This document shows positions 26,685-37,265 of a stretch of DNA of 64,000 nt, piece after piece. The notes under the pieces are model-generated. The model saw only the letters and a program-made list of their open reading frames with translations. It did no database searches and was not told the origin of the DNA. The first letter of the stretch is position 1. Each line of letters begins with the position of its first letter. Origin of the DNA: an uncultured Nitrospira sp. (GTDB lineage: Bacteria; Nitrospirota; Nitrospiria; Nitrospirales; Nitrospiraceae). Position numbers and translations under genes: made by a program. The DNA lies in the NCBI GenBank assembly GCA_902500775.1, contig CABVRZ010000006.1, positions 85,055 to 149,054 of the forward strand. Reading direction: 5' to 3'.

Positions 26685-27290
26685 CTAATTCTTCCGCCCC
26701 CCTATCTTACTCTCCGTCCCATTCCTCAACCGCTCAATATTCTCCTTGTGCTTGATGGCGATCAGCCCACTCACGGCAAGAGAGAAAAGCATGAACGCGA
26801 TCGATGGATGGATCAGCGCGGCGATGACGGGGAAGAGACCAAAAGCCGTCAGTGCGCCGCCCGATGAGTACCGCCAGATAGCCACAGCCGCAATCCAAGC
26901 TAGCAGCAGTAAAAGCCCAACCAACGGCGACACACCCAGGACAGAGCCAAGCGCCGTTGCGACGCCCTTCCCGCCTTTGAATCCTAGAAACGGTGAGAAC
27001 ACATGCCCGAGGAAGGGAGCCAGCGCGACAACAAGAATCGCCCATTCGTCTTGTAATTGATGCATCGCCGCGAACCCCATGACCCACCCTTTGCCCATAT
27101 CGCCGATCAACGTCAAGATACCGGCCGGTTTGCCGGAGACGCGCAGTACGTTCGTAAACCCGACGTTCTTGCTGCCGACCATGCGCGGATCGGGCAAACC
27201 CATGGCCTTGGAAATGACCACGCCAAACGGCACCCCACCCAGCAGATAGCCGACGATCGCAAGTCCTATAATGAGCCCCAGTTGTTCCAT
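26685..27290 (-). CDS. plsY: Acyl-phosphate:glycerol-3-phosphate acyltransferase
   Basis: PlsY transfers the acyl group from acyl-phosphate to glycerol-3-phosphate, the first step of phospholipid synthesis, in the inner membrane. The 201-aa protein has five to six spans and the three family motifs: GSKNVGFTNVLR near residue 39 (the glycine-rich motif GSGNxGATNxLR, slightly altered), a G-rich FKGGKGVATALG loop near 105, and KHKENIERLRNGTE near 183. It starts 30 nt after the esterase gene. Confidence 0.93.
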   Translation of the reverse strand: MEQLGLIIGLAIVGYLLGGVPFGVVISKAMGLPDPRMVGSKNVGFTNVLRVSGKPAGILTLIGDMGKGWVMGFAAMHQLQDEWAILVVALAPFLGHVFSPFLGFKGGKGVATALGSVLGVSPLVGLLLLLAWIAAVAIWRYSSGGALTAFGLFPVIAALIHPSIAFMLFSLAVSGLIAIKHKENIERLRNGTESKIGGRKN

Positions 27291-27320
27291 GCTATTCGCT
27301 TTCTCGATTGCGTCCGACCA

Positions 27321-28184
27321 TCATAAAAACTTCTCTGGATGTATAAAAAACTCCAGCATCACCCTATTCAGATTCGGCCAGTCACGATGGCTGCCGGCTC
27401 CTTCGCAGTACAACGTGGCTCCCCCAGCAGCACAACCTTGATACGCACGACAGCCACCCTCCACAGTTTTTGTCTTGGTAACATCACAGCTATTGCACTT
27501 CGCCCACCAGGCTGATGTTTGTGCTCCCCAACCTGGAAACAAACTGTCGTTCTTGCCGTGCATGATCATGATCGGAATGGGATCAGGACATTGAAACTCT
27601 TCGAGGTCTTTTCCCGTCCATCCTGCCGCGCTCGGCGCAATGGCCGCCGGAATACGCTTCGTCTTGTCGAGTACAGCCAGGGCCAGGGATGCTGTCCCTC
27701 CGTCAGAATGGCCAGTCGCATAGACTCTTTTCTCATTAATGCACCATTCTTTCGCAACCAGGCCGGGAATCGTTCCAAGTTGCTCGACGGTCGAAATATT
27801 TAGCTGCTTGTGATCAGCATAGACCATCACAAATCCAGCTCCAGTCGCTGTAGTCGTGAGGCTGGTCAGCCGTTCAGATGCCCCGCGGCTCATTCTTGCT
27901 GGAGCATAGACCATCAACAAGGGATGGGCAAACGTGGGATCATAGTTCGAGGGCGTGCGCACCATATACTTGATGCCGTCTGCTGAGACCCGTCCATCCG
28001 TTGCCCCAGCTGCGCCTTGACGTGCCCCAGCAGGACAAGGCCCTGTCGTCGTGGGATAAGCGAAGGCTTCGAGCTGGGGAGGCGTCGTGTTTTCACTACA
28101 GGCGGTCGTTGCGATTGGGAAGGACAGCAGAACAGAAACAGCAATGAGGCGGTACAGATTACCGATCACGTTGCGGTTAACCAC
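27321..28184 (-). CDS. Lipoprotein alpha/beta-hydrolase, PHB-depolymerase-like esterase
   Basis: A 287-aa predicted lipoprotein (signal peptide ending in the lipobox ATTAC). The hydrolase triad is visible: nucleophile in GHSDGG near residue 160, acid in HGKNDSLFPGWG near 213, and histidine in GSHRDWPN near 269. The arrangement matches the LpqC/polyhydroxybutyrate depolymerase and feruloyl esterase family, acting outside the cytoplasm on ester substrates. Several extra cysteines (KCNSCDVTKTK, GGCRAYQGCAAGG) suggest disulphides. It lies between pgsA and plsY, though a lipid role is not implied. Confidence 0.82.
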   Translation of the reverse strand: MVNRNVIGNLYRLIAVSVLLSFPIATTACSENTTPPQLEAFAYPTTTGPCPAGARQGAAGATDGRVSADGIKYMVRTPSNYDPTFAHPLLMVYAPARMSRGASERLTSLTTTATGAGFVMVYADHKQLNISTVEQLGTIPGLVAKEWCINEKRVYATGHSDGGTASLALAVLDKTKRIPAAIAPSAAGWTGKDLEEFQCPDPIPIMIMHGKNDSLFPGWGAQTSAWWAKCNSCDVTKTKTVEGGCRAYQGCAAGGATLYCEGAGSHRDWPNLNRVMLEFFIHPEKFL

Positions 28185-28261
28185 TTACGGAGAGAATTGA
28201 TTTGGAGTTTACAGGAAATGACGCATCCAACTCCAAAACGGATCGCGTCAGATCACCTGCG

Positions 28262-28861
28262 TCAAAGCCCTTTGGCCACAACCTGCTTCCAAAAACTCCA
28301 CACATAGTGACCACCGGAGATGTACCCGAGCACTAAGGACAGATACAAGGTGACCGTGCCGGCTAAATGCATATTGCCGAGTTCCGCAAACCCGGTCCCT
28401 TCCAGGATCAGGAGGATGATCGCGATAACTTGGAGCGCCATCTTGTACTTGCCGGTCGTCTCCGCCGGAATGATCATCCCTTCTCCCGCCGCGATCGCAC
28501 GGATTCCCGTCACCGCGACCTCTCGGCCAATGATCAACAACGCAACTAACGCACTGACGCGATCCACATTCATCAATAAAATAAGCGCCGACAGCACCAA
28601 GAGCTTGTCTGCGATCGGATCGAGGAGTTTCCCGAGCTTGGTGACTTGGCCGGTTCGCCGAGCAATGTACCCGTCCAACATGTCCGTCACCGCTGCGACC
28701 GTGAAGACAATGGCCGCTGCCAACGATTGATCGGGGGTCGGATTGACAAAGAGGATGATGAAAACCGGGATCAAGAGGATGCGGAACAGCGTGAGGAAAT
28801 TCGGCAGATTGAGCGACTCTGCCCCACCGATGTCGCGCCATATTTCCAGAACACGGTTCAT
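28262..28861 (-). CDS. pgsA: CDP-diacylglycerol--glycerol-3-phosphate 3-phosphatidyltransferase
   Basis: PgsA makes phosphatidylglycerol phosphate at the inner membrane. The 199-aa protein has the full CDP-alcohol phosphotransferase motif DGxxARx8GxxxDxxxD, seen as DGYIARRTGQVTKLG followed by KLLDPIADK around residues 61-84. Several membrane spans follow. Family length is normal. The typical N-terminal NLPNFLTLFRILLIPV is present. It is followed upstream by a palindromic repeat. Confidence 0.94.
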   Translation of the reverse strand: MNRVLEIWRDIGGAESLNLPNFLTLFRILLIPVFIILFVNPTPDQSLAAAIVFTVAAVTDMLDGYIARRTGQVTKLGKLLDPIADKLLVLSALILLMNVDRVSALVALLIIGREVAVTGIRAIAAGEGMIIPAETTGKYKMALQVIAIILLILEGTGFAELGNMHLAGTVTLYLSLVLGYISGGHYVWSFWKQVVAKGL

Positions 28862-28875
28862 GGTCCGACTCTTCC

Positions 28876-29043
28876 CCTAGCAGGCTATTAAACCTTGTTT
28901 CACCCCAACTGCACCAGCAGGATGGTCAAAAAGGCTATCCAGCAAGGCCGCAGCGAGTGAAGAGGCGAGGCGTACGCTTTGGTACGTTGAGCCCCTGAGC
29001 GATGCGAGAACGACGCTGGTGGACTTTTTCACCATCCTGCTAG
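28876..29043. repeat. Palindromic intergenic repeat, copy 1
   Basis: Bounded by ctagcag (28876) and ctgctag (29037-29043). Inside, agcaggatggtcaaaaag pairs with ctttttcaccatcctgct near the right end. The core aaggccgcagcgagtgaagag matches the cores of two other copies in this window. Its right end contains the stop codon of the kdsD gene. No transposase is linked, so it is a MITE- or REP-like element. Confidence 0.75.
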
Positions 29044-30047
29044 ACAATCCCGTTCTTGAGCAGATCATGCAAATGCACGACACCTTGAACATTTCGTCCG
29101 TCTTCCGTCACGACCAGCGTGGTGATGGAAAACCGCTCCATCATCTCCACGGCCTTCGCAGCCAATTCATCAGGCCCAATCGTTTTGGGACTAGGGGTGG
29201 CCAATTCGCTTGCCGTCATATTCACCAAATTCGTTCCACGCTGAATACAGCGCCGGACATCGCCGTCGGTAATGACGCCGACCAATACTCCATCGTGATC
29301 AACTACGGTCGTCATACCGAGCTTTTTCGCCGTCATCTCCAGCATGGCCGCCATCCCCCCGACGGAGGCTTGCACTACCGGAATTTCCGCCTCGGCATGC
29401 ATGAGATCCTTGACCTTCACCAGTAACCGCCGCCCCAGGCTGCCCCCAGGATGGAATTGGGCAAAATCTTCCGCTTTAAATTCTCGTTTCTGCAGCAGGG
29501 CTACGGCCAGTGCATCACCCAACGCCAACGTGGCTGTTGTACTGGCGGTCGGGGCTAACCCCATCGGGCAGGCCTCTTCTGCAACCGACACATCAAGTGC
29601 GACATCAGAGTTTTTTGACAAGGTCGAGTTCATCCGCCCCGTCATGGAGATGACCGGAATTCCCAAACGTTTCACGAACGGAAGCAACTGCAACAGCTCT
29701 TGAGTTTCCCCACTATTAGAGATCGCGACTAAGACATCCTGACGAGCCAACATGCCGAGATCGCCATGGACTCCCTCAGCCGGGTGCAGAAAGAACGAAG
29801 AGGTTCCCGTACTCGCCAACGTGGCAGCAATTTTTTGCCCGATTAACCCCGACTTCCCCATCCCAGAAACCACGGCCTTCCCCTTACATCGAACAAGCAC
29901 CTCCACAGCCTTCACGAATCGCTCATCAAGACGACTGATCAACGCGTCAACCGCCCGAGCTTCGATCTCGAGCACACGCCGACCATCGGCAAGAGTTTCC
30001 TCAGCTTTCGTAGCTTTCGCTTCTCGACTAGACGGCTTCGCGGCCAT
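29040..30047 (-). CDS. kdsD: Arabinose-5-phosphate isomerase
   Basis: Converts ribulose-5-phosphate to arabinose-5-phosphate, the first step of KDO synthesis for lipopolysaccharide. A SIS domain carries GKSGLIGQKIAATLASTGT, FLHPAEGVHGDLGM, SNSGETQELLQLLP and PTASTTATLALGDALAVAL, followed by FHPGGSLGRRLL. Two CBS domains follow (GVLVGVITDGDVRRCIQRG; VQGVVHLHDLLKNG). The frame is open back to 30158, which would overlap kdsA with a basic low-complexity tail; the ATG at 30047 gives a normal family length (335 aa). Neither start has a strong ribosome binding site. The stop codon lies inside a palindromic repeat. Catalytically grouped with kdsA and kdsB nearby. Confidence 0.9.
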   Translation of the reverse strand: MAAKPSSREAKATKAEETLADGRRVLEIEARAVDALISRLDERFVKAVEVLVRCKGKAVVSGMGKSGLIGQKIAATLASTGTSSFFLHPAEGVHGDLGMLARQDVLVAISNSGETQELLQLLPFVKRLGIPVISMTGRMNSTLSKNSDVALDVSVAEEACPMGLAPTASTTATLALGDALAVALLQKREFKAEDFAQFHPGGSLGRRLLVKVKDLMHAEAEIPVVQASVGGMAAMLEMTAKKLGMTTVVDHDGVLVGVITDGDVRRCIQRGTNLVNMTASELATPSPKTIGPDELAAKAVEMMERFSITTLVVTEDGRNVQGVVHLHDLLKNGIV

Positions 30048-30130
30048 GGACTTGCTCTGCCTCTTCGTACCCTTTGCTATAGGTCCTGCTGCCTGGCCCT
30101 TCGCAGATGTTCTGCGTCGCACGGAATGTT

Positions 30131-30958
30131 CTATTCTCTTGGTTTCGCCGCATCGCAAATACGCAGGACCCGTTCGAGCAAAGACTTTAATTGATGCAAC
30201 GGCACCATATTGGGCCCATCGGACAGTGCCTCGTCTGGGTTTGGGTGAACTTCCATGAAGAATCCATCGACCCCTGCTCCGGCTGCTGCGCAGGCCAACG
30301 GTTCAACGAATTCCCGCTGGCCGCTGGATTTCGTCCCACCACCACCCGGCAATTGAACACTGTGTGTTGCATCGAAGACCACAGGATACCCTAAGCCCCT
30401 CATAATAGGGAAGGATCGCATATCCACGACAAGATTGTTGTACCCGAACGACGATCCCCTCTCGGTCAGCACGATCCGCTGGCTCCCGCACTCCTCAATT
30501 TTCTTCACCGCGTTCCCCATTTCGACCGGCGAGAGAAATTGGCCCTTTTTCACATTCACCACTTTTCCTGTTTTGGCCGCCGCAATCAACAGATCCGTCT
30601 GCCGGCAGAGAAAGGCCGGAATCTGCAGGACATCCACAACCTTTCCGGCTTCCGCCGCCTGCTCTTCCGTATGCACGTCGGTTAACACGGGCAGCCCCAG
30701 CTTCTCCCTCACCTGCTTCAGTACCGCCAAGCCTTTTTCCAGGCCAGGACCTCGAAATGAATGGATGGACGTTCTGTTCGCCTTATCGAATGACGACTTG
30801 AAAATGTAGGGGATTCCCAAGTCCTTCGTGATCTCGGCAACTCGCCCTGCCGTATCCATGACAAGCTGCTCACTCTCAATCACACAGGGACCGGCGATCA
30901 GAAAGGGCCGTTGTCCTTGCCCAACTTTGAATGAACCAATCTGCACCTGGTGTGGCAT
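30131..30958 (-). CDS. kdsA: 3-deoxy-8-phosphooctulonate synthase
   Basis: Condenses phosphoenolpyruvate with arabinose-5-phosphate in KDO synthesis. The 275-aa TIM-barrel protein shows family segments [89 protein letters not shown] and [17 protein letters not shown]. It is followed closely by kdsD and preceded by pyrG, the common Nitrospirota/proteobacterial order. Confidence 0.95.
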   Translation of the reverse strand: MPHQVQIGSFKVGQGQRPFLIAGPCVIESEQLVMDTAGRVAEITKDLGIPYIFKSSFDKANRTSIHSFRGPGLEKGLAVLKQVREKLGLPVLTDVHTEEQAAEAGKVVDVLQIPAFLCRQTDLLIAAAKTGKVVNVKKGQFLSPVEMGNAVKKIEECGSQRIVLTERGSSFGYNNLVVDMRSFPIMRGLGYPVVFDATHSVQLPGGGGTKSSGQREFVEPLACAAAGAGVDGFFMEVHPNPDEALSDGPNMVPLHQLKSLLERVLRICDAAKPRE

Positions 30959-31029
30959 AACTATCGCTTTCAGATTTGCATCACGACAAGATACTCAAAG
31001 CGGCTTTCCATTCTCACCCGCCCAACCCT

Positions 31030-31049
31030 GAGGGCGCCGAGACGCCCTC
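31030..31049. other. Short hairpin between pyrG and kdsA
   Basis: A perfect 7-bp inverted repeat (gagggcg and cgccctc, 6-nt loop) lies in the 200-bp gap between pyrG and kdsA. There is no U-tract in the direction of transcription, so it is more likely an mRNA structure than a terminator. On the plus strand TCTTTTCC follows. Confidence 0.3.
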
Positions 31050-31160
31050 TTTTCCACTAAAGGCCGCAGGCAAGTCGAAACCGGCGGCGTACCCTCGGGG
31101 GTAGGTTGAGGATTTTGATGAGCCGAGAACGCAGTTGAAAGCTGGTTTCAGCATTTCGCT

Positions 31161-32762
31161 TCAATGTCCAAGCTTCCTGCGTAACGCTGCTCCGACAAAT
31201 CCACTAAATAACGGATGTGGCCGGTGCGGCCGGGAACTATACTCCGGATGAAACTGGGTTCCCAAGAACCAGGGATGATCCTTCAGTTCAAGAATTTCGA
31301 CCAGTCGTCCATCCGGCGAAAGGCCGCTCAAGACCAGTCCCTTGGCACTCAATCGCTCACGATAGGCATTGTTGAACTCATAGCGATGGCGATGGCGTTC
31401 ACGAACCTCGTTCACGCCGTACATCTTCTGTGCCAATGTCCCCTCGCCTAATTTACAGAGATACGAGCCGAGCCGCATGGTCCCGCCCTTGTCGCTGATG
31501 CCCTGCTGATCGGGCATGAGATGAATCACCGGATGGGGCGACTGCTCATCAAACTCCGCGCTATTGGCTCCCGACAGTCCCGCCACATTGCGCGCAAACT
31601 CAATCGCGGCACATTGCATCCCTAAACACAGGCCAAGAAACGGGATGCGGCGTTCTCGTGCATAGGTGATGGCAGTCACTTTCCCCTCAATCCCTCGCGC
31701 CCCAAATCCACCGGGGATCAAGATCCCATCGGCCTCGCGCAGAATTCGTTCCGTCCCTTGCCGCTCGATATCTTCGGATTCGACCCAGTTGATATTGACC
31801 TTCGTCTCATGATCGATTCCACCGTGTACCAACGCTTCGCCCAAGCTCTTGTAACACTCCTTCAGCCCTACATACTTCCCGACCAGTGCGATGGAGAGTT
31901 CATGCTTAGGACGTTTGATCCGCTGCACCATCGCGTCCCACTCGCGAAGGTTCGGCTGGGCGGTCTCGAGATGCAGCTGACGGACAATCAATTCGTCTAA
32001 CCCTTCCTTTCGGAAGACGATCGGCACCTCGTAGATCGTTTCGACGTCTTTGGCCGTGATGACCGCATCCTTATCCACGTTGCAGAACATCGCAATCTTG
32101 CCCTTGAGCTCAGGGGGAATATCGCGGTCGGTTCGGCAGAGGAGGATATTGGGCTGGATACCGATTTCCCGAAGCTTGTTGACCGAATGCTGGGTCGGCT
32201 TGGTCTTCAGTTCACCAGCCGTGCCAATGTAGGGCACCAAGGTCAGATGGACATACAACACATTATCGCGCCCGACGTCGTACGGCATCTGTCGGATGGC
32301 TTCGAGAAACGGGAGACTTTCGATGTCCCCAACGGTCCCTCCGATTTCAATGATCGCGACATCGACGCCCTTGGAGATCCGCATGATCGCCTGTTTGATC
32401 TCATCCGTGACATGCGGAACAACTTGAACCGTCCCTCCAAGGTAATCCCCCCGCCGCTCCTTGGTGATGACTGCATGATAGATCCGGCCCGTGGTGTAAT
32501 TACTTTCCTTCGTCAGCGAGAGCGAGGTGAATCGTTCATAGTGCCCAAGATCAAGATCGGTTTCGGCACCGTCGTCCGTGACAAAGACTTCACCGTGCTG
32601 GTACGGGTTCATCGTCCCAGGATCGACGTTGATGTAGGGATCCAACTTGAGAAACGTAATCTTCAACCCACGGCTTTCGAGGAGGTTCCCAATAGAGGCC
32701 GATGCCAGTCCCTTCCCAAGCGATGAGACCACTCCACCGGTCACAAAAATAAATTTGTTCAT
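31161..32762 (-). CDS. pyrG: CTP synthase
   Basis: Aminates UTP to CTP using glutamine. The 533-aa protein has the N-terminal amidoligase domain ([53 protein letters not shown]) and a C-terminal class I glutamine amidotransferase domain with Cys near 380 in [16 protein letters not shown] and the His-Glu pair in [11 protein letters not shown]. Length is normal. It lies between kdsB and kdsA; CTP is the co-substrate of KdsB, so the linkage makes metabolic sense. Confidence 0.97.
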   Translation of the reverse strand: MNKFIFVTGGVVSSLGKGLASASIGNLLESRGLKITFLKLDPYINVDPGTMNPYQHGEVFVTDDGAETDLDLGHYERFTSLSLTKESNYTTGRIYHAVITKERRGDYLGGTVQVVPHVTDEIKQAIMRISKGVDVAIIEIGGTVGDIESLPFLEAIRQMPYDVGRDNVLYVHLTLVPYIGTAGELKTKPTQHSVNKLREIGIQPNILLCRTDRDIPPELKGKIAMFCNVDKDAVITAKDVETIYEVPIVFRKEGLDELIVRQLHLETAQPNLREWDAMVQRIKRPKHELSIALVGKYVGLKECYKSLGEALVHGGIDHETKVNINWVESEDIERQGTERILREADGILIPGGFGARGIEGKVTAITYARERRIPFLGLCLGMQCAAIEFARNVAGLSGANSAEFDEQSPHPVIHLMPDQQGISDKGGTMRLGSYLCKLGEGTLAQKMYGVNEVRERHRHRYEFNNAYRERLSAKGLVLSGLSPDGRLVEILELKDHPWFLGTQFHPEYSSRPHRPHPLFSGFVGAALRRKLGH

Positions 32763-32811
32763 GGCTTCCCTCTCTCCTAGACGTCAGGCCGATCCATCTC
32801 AGCTGTGCACC

Positions 32812-33612
32812 TCATACTTTAAAAAATACTCCGCTGTTCTGCAGCTCACGCTTAACCGTTTCATATTGCTGGAGCCGTTCCGCGACGCCGGGGACGTCCT
32901 CCGGACGATCCACCCTCAGCGAGGCATGCTTGGTTTCCCATACGCGGATGCGAATGCCAGAATCGAGGGCACGAAGCTGTTCAAGTTTTTCCGCATCTTC
33001 TAGGCGACTGGTCGGGAGCGAGGCCAACTGAAGCAATGTGTCTCTCCCATAGATATACAGCCCGAGATGAATGTAATGGAGCCCCCCGATGGCCTGTTGT
33101 TGAGCGACGTCACGAACAAACGGGATGGGCGCGCGTGAAAAATAGAGCGCGTCTCCTTTCGCATCGGTCACGACTTTCACCACGGCAGGATTGAGAAGAT
33201 CGTCGGTCGAATCGATCACTCGCTTCAGTGTTCCCATCCTGACACCACTGTCCAAAAATGGCTCGATGAGATCGGTCAAGAGCTCTGAGGATAAGGGAAT
33301 CTCGTCCCCTTGCAAGTCCAGAAAATAATCCCCTGCAAACATCCGAGCCACCGCAGCAACCCTGTCCGTTCCGGTGCGATATTCACCCGCAACAAACACG
33401 GCACGGCCCCCAAATCGCTCGACCACCTGCTTGATGCGCTCGTCATCGGTTGCAACCAGCACCTGCGATACGGCACGACAAGCCGCCGCCTGTTCGTACA
33501 CATGCTGAATCATTGGCTTGCCGTTCAGCTCGACCAGCGGCTTTCCGGGGAAACGGGATGAGCCGTATCGTGCTGGAATAACGATCGTCACCGTTCGCGA
33601 CGCTTTAGTCAT
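32812..33612 (-). CDS. kdsB: 3-deoxy-manno-octulosonate cytidylyltransferase
   Basis: Activates KDO as CMP-KDO for lipopolysaccharide assembly. The ATG at 33612 gives MTKASRTVTIVIPARYGSSR, the normal family N-terminus, and overlaps the hldE stop by 8 nt (ATGACTAA); the longer open frame upstream is not needed. Motifs include RFPGKPLVELNGKPMIQHV, VATDDERI, GTDRVAAVA, LQGDEIPL and GIRIRVWETKHASLRVDRPEDV. 266 aa, typical for the family. Confidence 0.95.
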   Translation of the reverse strand: MTKASRTVTIVIPARYGSSRFPGKPLVELNGKPMIQHVYEQAAACRAVSQVLVATDDERIKQVVERFGGRAVFVAGEYRTGTDRVAAVARMFAGDYFLDLQGDEIPLSSELLTDLIEPFLDSGVRMGTLKRVIDSTDDLLNPAVVKVVTDAKGDALYFSRAPIPFVRDVAQQQAIGGLHYIHLGLYIYGRDTLLQLASLPTSRLEDAEKLEQLRALDSGIRIRVWETKHASLRVDRPEDVPGVAERLQQYETVKRELQNSGVFFKV

Positions 33613-34690
33613 CTCCGAAGGCCTCAGACAACTGCGCCGGCGACACCGTTGCCGTTCCGACCATTCCGACCACAATCCCGGCGGCATAATTCGCCATCGC
33701 GGCCCCTGTCTTGATGTCGGCCCCTACCCCAAGGGCCAGCGCCAGGGTCCCAATAACGGTATCTCCCGCACCAGTGACATCATAGACCTGCCGCGCCTTC
33801 GTCGGAAGATGCCAGGACCGCCCATCTCCTTCATAGAGACTCATACCCTTCTCCCCACGCGTGACCAGCACGGACTGACAACCCAGTCGCTGGCGGATCA
33901 TGGTTCCGGCTTCATTGATCGTTTGATCGTCATCCCCATGCATCCCCGACGCTTGCGTTGCCTCGAGGTGATTCGGCGTAATAACTGTGACCCCCTTATA
34001 GAAATTGAAGTGTTCAACCTTCGGATCGACGATGACCGGAACCCTGCGCAACGCCGCCAGACGAGTGATCTCCGCCATCAAAGCCGACGAGATGACGCCT
34101 TTGGCATAGTCTGAAACCACGATACAGGACAGGTCGCGGAGTTTTGACTCCACATATCGCACAATCTTCTGTCGAAGCGGTGCTCTCAATTCACTTCGCC
34201 CTTCAATGTCATATCGAACAATCTGTTGATTGTGTGCGATGACTCGGCTCTTTCTGGTCGTCGGCCGTTCACGATCGATCACGAGACCAGCACGGCTCGC
34301 CTTGGTGTCCCCAAGTTGCTTGAGCAACCGTTTTCCACTCTCATCCGCTCCAATCACTCCGCAGAGATAGGCTTTTCCGCCAAGCGCCAGAATATTGCTA
34401 TAGACGTTGGCCGCTCCACCGAGTCGGATCGACTCCGATTCGACATGAACGACCGGAACCGGCGCTTCAGGAGAGATCCGGCTCACTCGCCCCATGACAT
34501 AATGATCAAGGATCAAGTCGCCGATGACGAGAACGGAGGCTTGTGGAAATCGCTGTAAATACGCACGGAGTACCGTGGATGGGGGAGAGTCCCCCCTCCC
34601 CTGTGAGTTCCTTTTGGGAGGAACGACGTGACCGCTTTTTTTTACTGAATGGCTTTGGCGAATCGTTCCCACCGAACCCACTCCGTCCAA
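33605..34690 (-). CDS. hldE: D-glycero-beta-D-manno-heptose-7-phosphate kinase
   Basis: PfkB-family sugar kinase for ADP-heptose synthesis. Motifs: GDLILDHYVMGRVSRISPEAPVPVV near residue 57, LGGAANVYSNILALGG, and the catalytic DVTGAGDTVIGTLALAL near 300. Only the kinase domain is present; the C-terminal adenylyltransferase domain of bifunctional HldE is missing, so another gene (HldC-like) must supply it. Residues 1-45 overlap lepB and look unconserved, so the true start is probably further inside, but no alternative ATG/GTG with a good ribosome binding site is seen. The symbol rfaE1 or hldA would fit equally well. Confidence 0.9.
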   Translation of the reverse strand: MDGVGSVGTIRQSHSVKKSGHVVPPKRNSQGRGDSPPSTVLRAYLQRFPQASVLVIGDLILDHYVMGRVSRISPEAPVPVVHVESESIRLGGAANVYSNILALGGKAYLCGVIGADESGKRLLKQLGDTKASRAGLVIDRERPTTRKSRVIAHNQQIVRYDIEGRSELRAPLRQKIVRYVESKLRDLSCIVVSDYAKGVISSALMAEITRLAALRRVPVIVDPKVEHFNFYKGVTVITPNHLEATQASGMHGDDDQTINEAGTMIRQRLGCQSVLVTRGEKGMSLYEGDGRSWHLPTKARQVYDVTGAGDTVIGTLALALGVGADIKTGAAMANYAAGIVVGMVGTATVSPAQLSEAFGDD

Positions 34691-35412
34691 TTTCCCTGCC
34701 CGTTCCAGGACCAGTAAATACGAAACGCTTTGCCGCGAATTTTCTCCTCACGGACATACCCCCAGAACCGACTATCCAGACTTTGGTCGCGATTGTCACC
34801 CATGACAAAATAGGACTCCTCCGGGACCGTCACGGGGCCGAAATTATCGCGGGGGTTGACCGTCCCGTCGATGATGCCTGGATCAATGCGTTGGGTAAAG
34901 GGTTTGTCGTCAAGCGGCTGGCCATTCACGAGCACGACCTTGTTCCGTAGCTGAACCGTGTCTCCAGGCAGTCCGACAATGCGCTTGATGAAATCCTTCT
35001 CTTCATCCTCGGGAAACCGAAAGACGATAATATCGCCGCGTTGCGGCTTGCCGAACGTGACGACGGTGGCGGACGTATAACAATTGACCGGCGGGAAACT
35101 CCATTGCAGTTTGCAGTCCGTCGGCCACTGCAGGCCATAAGACAACTTGCTCACCAAAATGTGATCGCCGATCAGCAAGGTTGGAATCATGGATCCTGAG
35201 GGAATTTTGAAAGCCTGGACAACGAACACGCGAATGGCGAACGCCAACAACATAGCCACGATGATCGCTTCGGCATATTCTCGAACGATGGACTTACGTC
35301 CCGCCTGGTCGACGTTGTCGGCGAGCTTGGCCCCGCCCAACGAGGCTGGCTCACCAGACCGTGACCCACCGGACAACTTGTCCACATTGCGCTGATTTGA
35401 ATCGGGGCTCAT
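34642..35412 (-). CDS. lepB: Signal peptidase I
   Basis: Cleaves signal peptides of exported proteins at the outer face of the inner membrane. The 256-aa protein has one membrane span ([20 protein letters not shown]), the catalytic Ser in [17 protein letters not shown] near residue 72, the Lys in [15 protein letters not shown] near 140, and the [16 protein letters not shown] box. The start overlaps the lepA stop by 4 nt (ATGA). A Ser/Gly-rich cytoplasmic extension of about 35 residues precedes the span. Confidence 0.96.
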   Translation of the reverse strand: MSPDSNQRNVDKLSGGSRSGEPASLGGAKLADNVDQAGRKSIVREYAEAIIVAMLLAFAIRVFVVQAFKIPSGSMIPTLLIGDHILVSKLSYGLQWPTDCKLQWSFPPVNCYTSATVVTFGKPQRGDIIVFRFPEDEEKDFIKRIVGLPGDTVQLRNKVVLVNGQPLDDKPFTQRIDPGIIDGTVNPRDNFGPVTVPEESYFVMGDNRDQSLDSRFWGYVREEKIRGKAFRIYWSWNGQGNWTEWVRWERFAKAIQ

Positions 35413-37208
35413 TCGTCCCCGACCTTTAAAATCGCCAGGAAGGCTTCCTGCGGAACTTCAACACTGCCAACCGCTTTCATGCGCTTCTTTCCTTCCTTCT
35501 GTTTCTCCAGCAACTTCCGTTTCCGCGTGATATCACCGCCATAGCATTTCGCCAACACATTTTTCTTCATCGCACCGATTGTCTCACGCGCCACGATCTT
35601 GCTCCCGATGGCCGCCTGAATCGCGATCTCATACATCTGCCTCGGAATCAATTCCTTCATTTTTTCAGCGAGCTGACGCCCGCGTTGCACCGACCGATCC
35701 TTATGCGTAATAAAGGACAAGGCATCGACCGCCTCACCGTTTAGTAAGATGTCGAGTCGCACCAGATCGGATTCGCGATAGCCGAGCAACTCGTAATCCA
35801 GCGACGCATAGCCCTGTGTGCGGGACTTAAGTTTATCGTAAAAATCAAGAATGACCTCATTGAGCGGCAATTCATAACTGATCATCACCCGCGTCGGATC
35901 CAGGAAGTGGATGCTTCGCTGAATGCCTCGGCGCTCCTGGCACAGCTGAAGAATGGCCCCCATATATCGTTCCGGCGTAATGACCGACGCGAGAATAAAC
36001 GGCTCTTCGAACGACTCGATGCTGCTGGGAGGCGGGAGCTGTGAGGGATTCATGACCTCCGACACCTCGCCTTTGGTCGTCATCACACGATACACGACGG
36101 TAGGGGCCGTGGTGAGCAGCGTCAAGTTATACTCACGTTCAAGGCGTTCCTGAATGATCTCCATATGGAGCAGACCCAAGAACCCGCAGCGAAATCCAAA
36201 CCCCAAGGCCAAGGACGTTTCTGGTTCGTAGACGAACGACGAATCATTGAGCCGGAGCTTGACCAGCGCATCCCGCAAATCTTCATACCGGGCCGTGTCG
36301 GTCGGATACAGCCCACAGAACACCAACGGTTTGACGTCTTTATACCCTGGAAACGGTTCACGCGTAGGCGACACCGCATCCGTGAGCGTATCTCCGATTT
36401 TGACGTCCGCCACTTCCCGCATATTGGCACAGAGATATCCCACCTCGCCGGTCAGCAGCTCCGTTTTCTTCGTGCGCTTGGGGGCAAAGTGCCCAACTTC
36501 CATCACCTCGAACATGCGATTGTTCGACATGACCTTGATTTTCATGCCGGGTCTAATCGCCCCATCCACTACACGCGTCAACACGATCACACCCTGATAG
36601 TTATCGAACCATGAATCGAAGATCAGCGCTTTGAGCGGCGCCTGCGGATCTCCTGAGGGAGGTGGGATTCGCGCAATGACCGCCTCCAAGACCTCCGGCA
36701 CTCCTTTGCCCTCCTTCGCACTAATGGGAAGGGCATCATCCGCTTCGAGCTGTAACACTTCGGAGATCGACTGCTTGGTTCCTTCAAGATCGGCACTGGC
36801 CAGATCGATCTTATTGATCACCGGAATAATCGTCAGCTGATTGGCCATCGCCAGATTCACGTTGGCAATCGTCTGCGCCTGCACGCCTTGCGTGGCATCA
36901 ACGAGCAAGAGCGCCCCCTCGCAAGCCGCAAGGCTGCGCGAGACCTCATAGGTGAAGTCGACGTGCCCCGGCGTATCGATCAAATGCAACGCATAGGTCT
37001 TCCCGTCCTTGGCCTTGTACCGGATCGCCACTGCATGGGCCTTGATCGTAATGCCACGTTCCCGTTCGAGATCCATGGCATCGAGGATCTGATCTTTGGC
37101 CTCTCGGGCAGTAACTGCGCCAGTAGCTTCGAGGAACCGGTCAGCGAGGGTTGATTTGCCGTGATCGATATGAGCGATTATGGAAAAATTGCGTATAAGA
37201 GTTTGCAA
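35409..37208 (-). CDS. lepA: Elongation factor 4 (ribosomal back-translocase)
   Basis: Translational GTPase of 599 aa. G1 [17 protein letters not shown]2 region [11 protein letters not shown]3 [16 protein letters not shown], and G4 NKIDLASAD are all intact, followed by EF-G-like domains and the LepA-specific C-terminus ([55 protein letters not shown]). First gene of a long minus-strand operon running through lepB, hldE, kdsB, pyrG, kdsA and kdsD. Driven by a perfect consensus promoter. Confidence 0.98.
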   Translation of the reverse strand: MQTLIRNFSIIAHIDHGKSTLADRFLEATGAVTAREAKDQILDAMDLERERGITIKAHAVAIRYKAKDGKTYALHLIDTPGHVDFTYEVSRSLAACEGALLLVDATQGVQAQTIANVNLAMANQLTIIPVINKIDLASADLEGTKQSISEVLQLEADDALPISAKEGKGVPEVLEAVIARIPPPSGDPQAPLKALIFDSWFDNYQGVIVLTRVVDGAIRPGMKIKVMSNNRMFEVMEVGHFAPKRTKKTELLTGEVGYLCANMREVADVKIGDTLTDAVSPTREPFPGYKDVKPLVFCGLYPTDTARYEDLRDALVKLRLNDSSFVYEPETSLALGFGFRCGFLGLLHMEIIQERLEREYNLTLLTTAPTVVYRVMTTKGEVSEVMNPSQLPPPSSIESFEEPFILASVITPERYMGAILQLCQERRGIQRSIHFLDPTRVMISYELPLNEVILDFYDKLKSRTQGYASLDYELLGYRESDLVRLDILLNGEAVDALSFITHKDRSVQRGRQLAEKMKELIPRQMYEIAIQAAIGSKIVARETIGAMKKNVLAKCYGGDITRKRKLLEKQKEGKKRMKAVGSVEVPQEAFLAILKVGDE

Positions 37209-37236
37209 ATCCTAACTCATTGGTGAAAATCGGCTC

Positions 37237-37265
37237 ATTATAGTAACTGCCTCCTGGGTTGTCAA
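37237..37265 (-). promoter_or_regulatory. Consensus sigma70 promoter of lepA
   Basis: On the minus strand TTGACA (37265-37260) and TATAAT (37242-37237) match the full consensus with the ideal 17-bp spacing. It lies just ahead of lepA. Its -35 box overlaps the -35 box of the divergent promoter that faces bioA. Confidence 0.9.

Noticed and set aside
29019..29426. Plus-strand and minus-strand ORFs over the palindromic repeats, with the peptide pattern ASLRGSTY...LASSLAAALLDSL
   Set aside because: They are produced by the repeat itself, occur at all three copies, and have no ribosome binding site.
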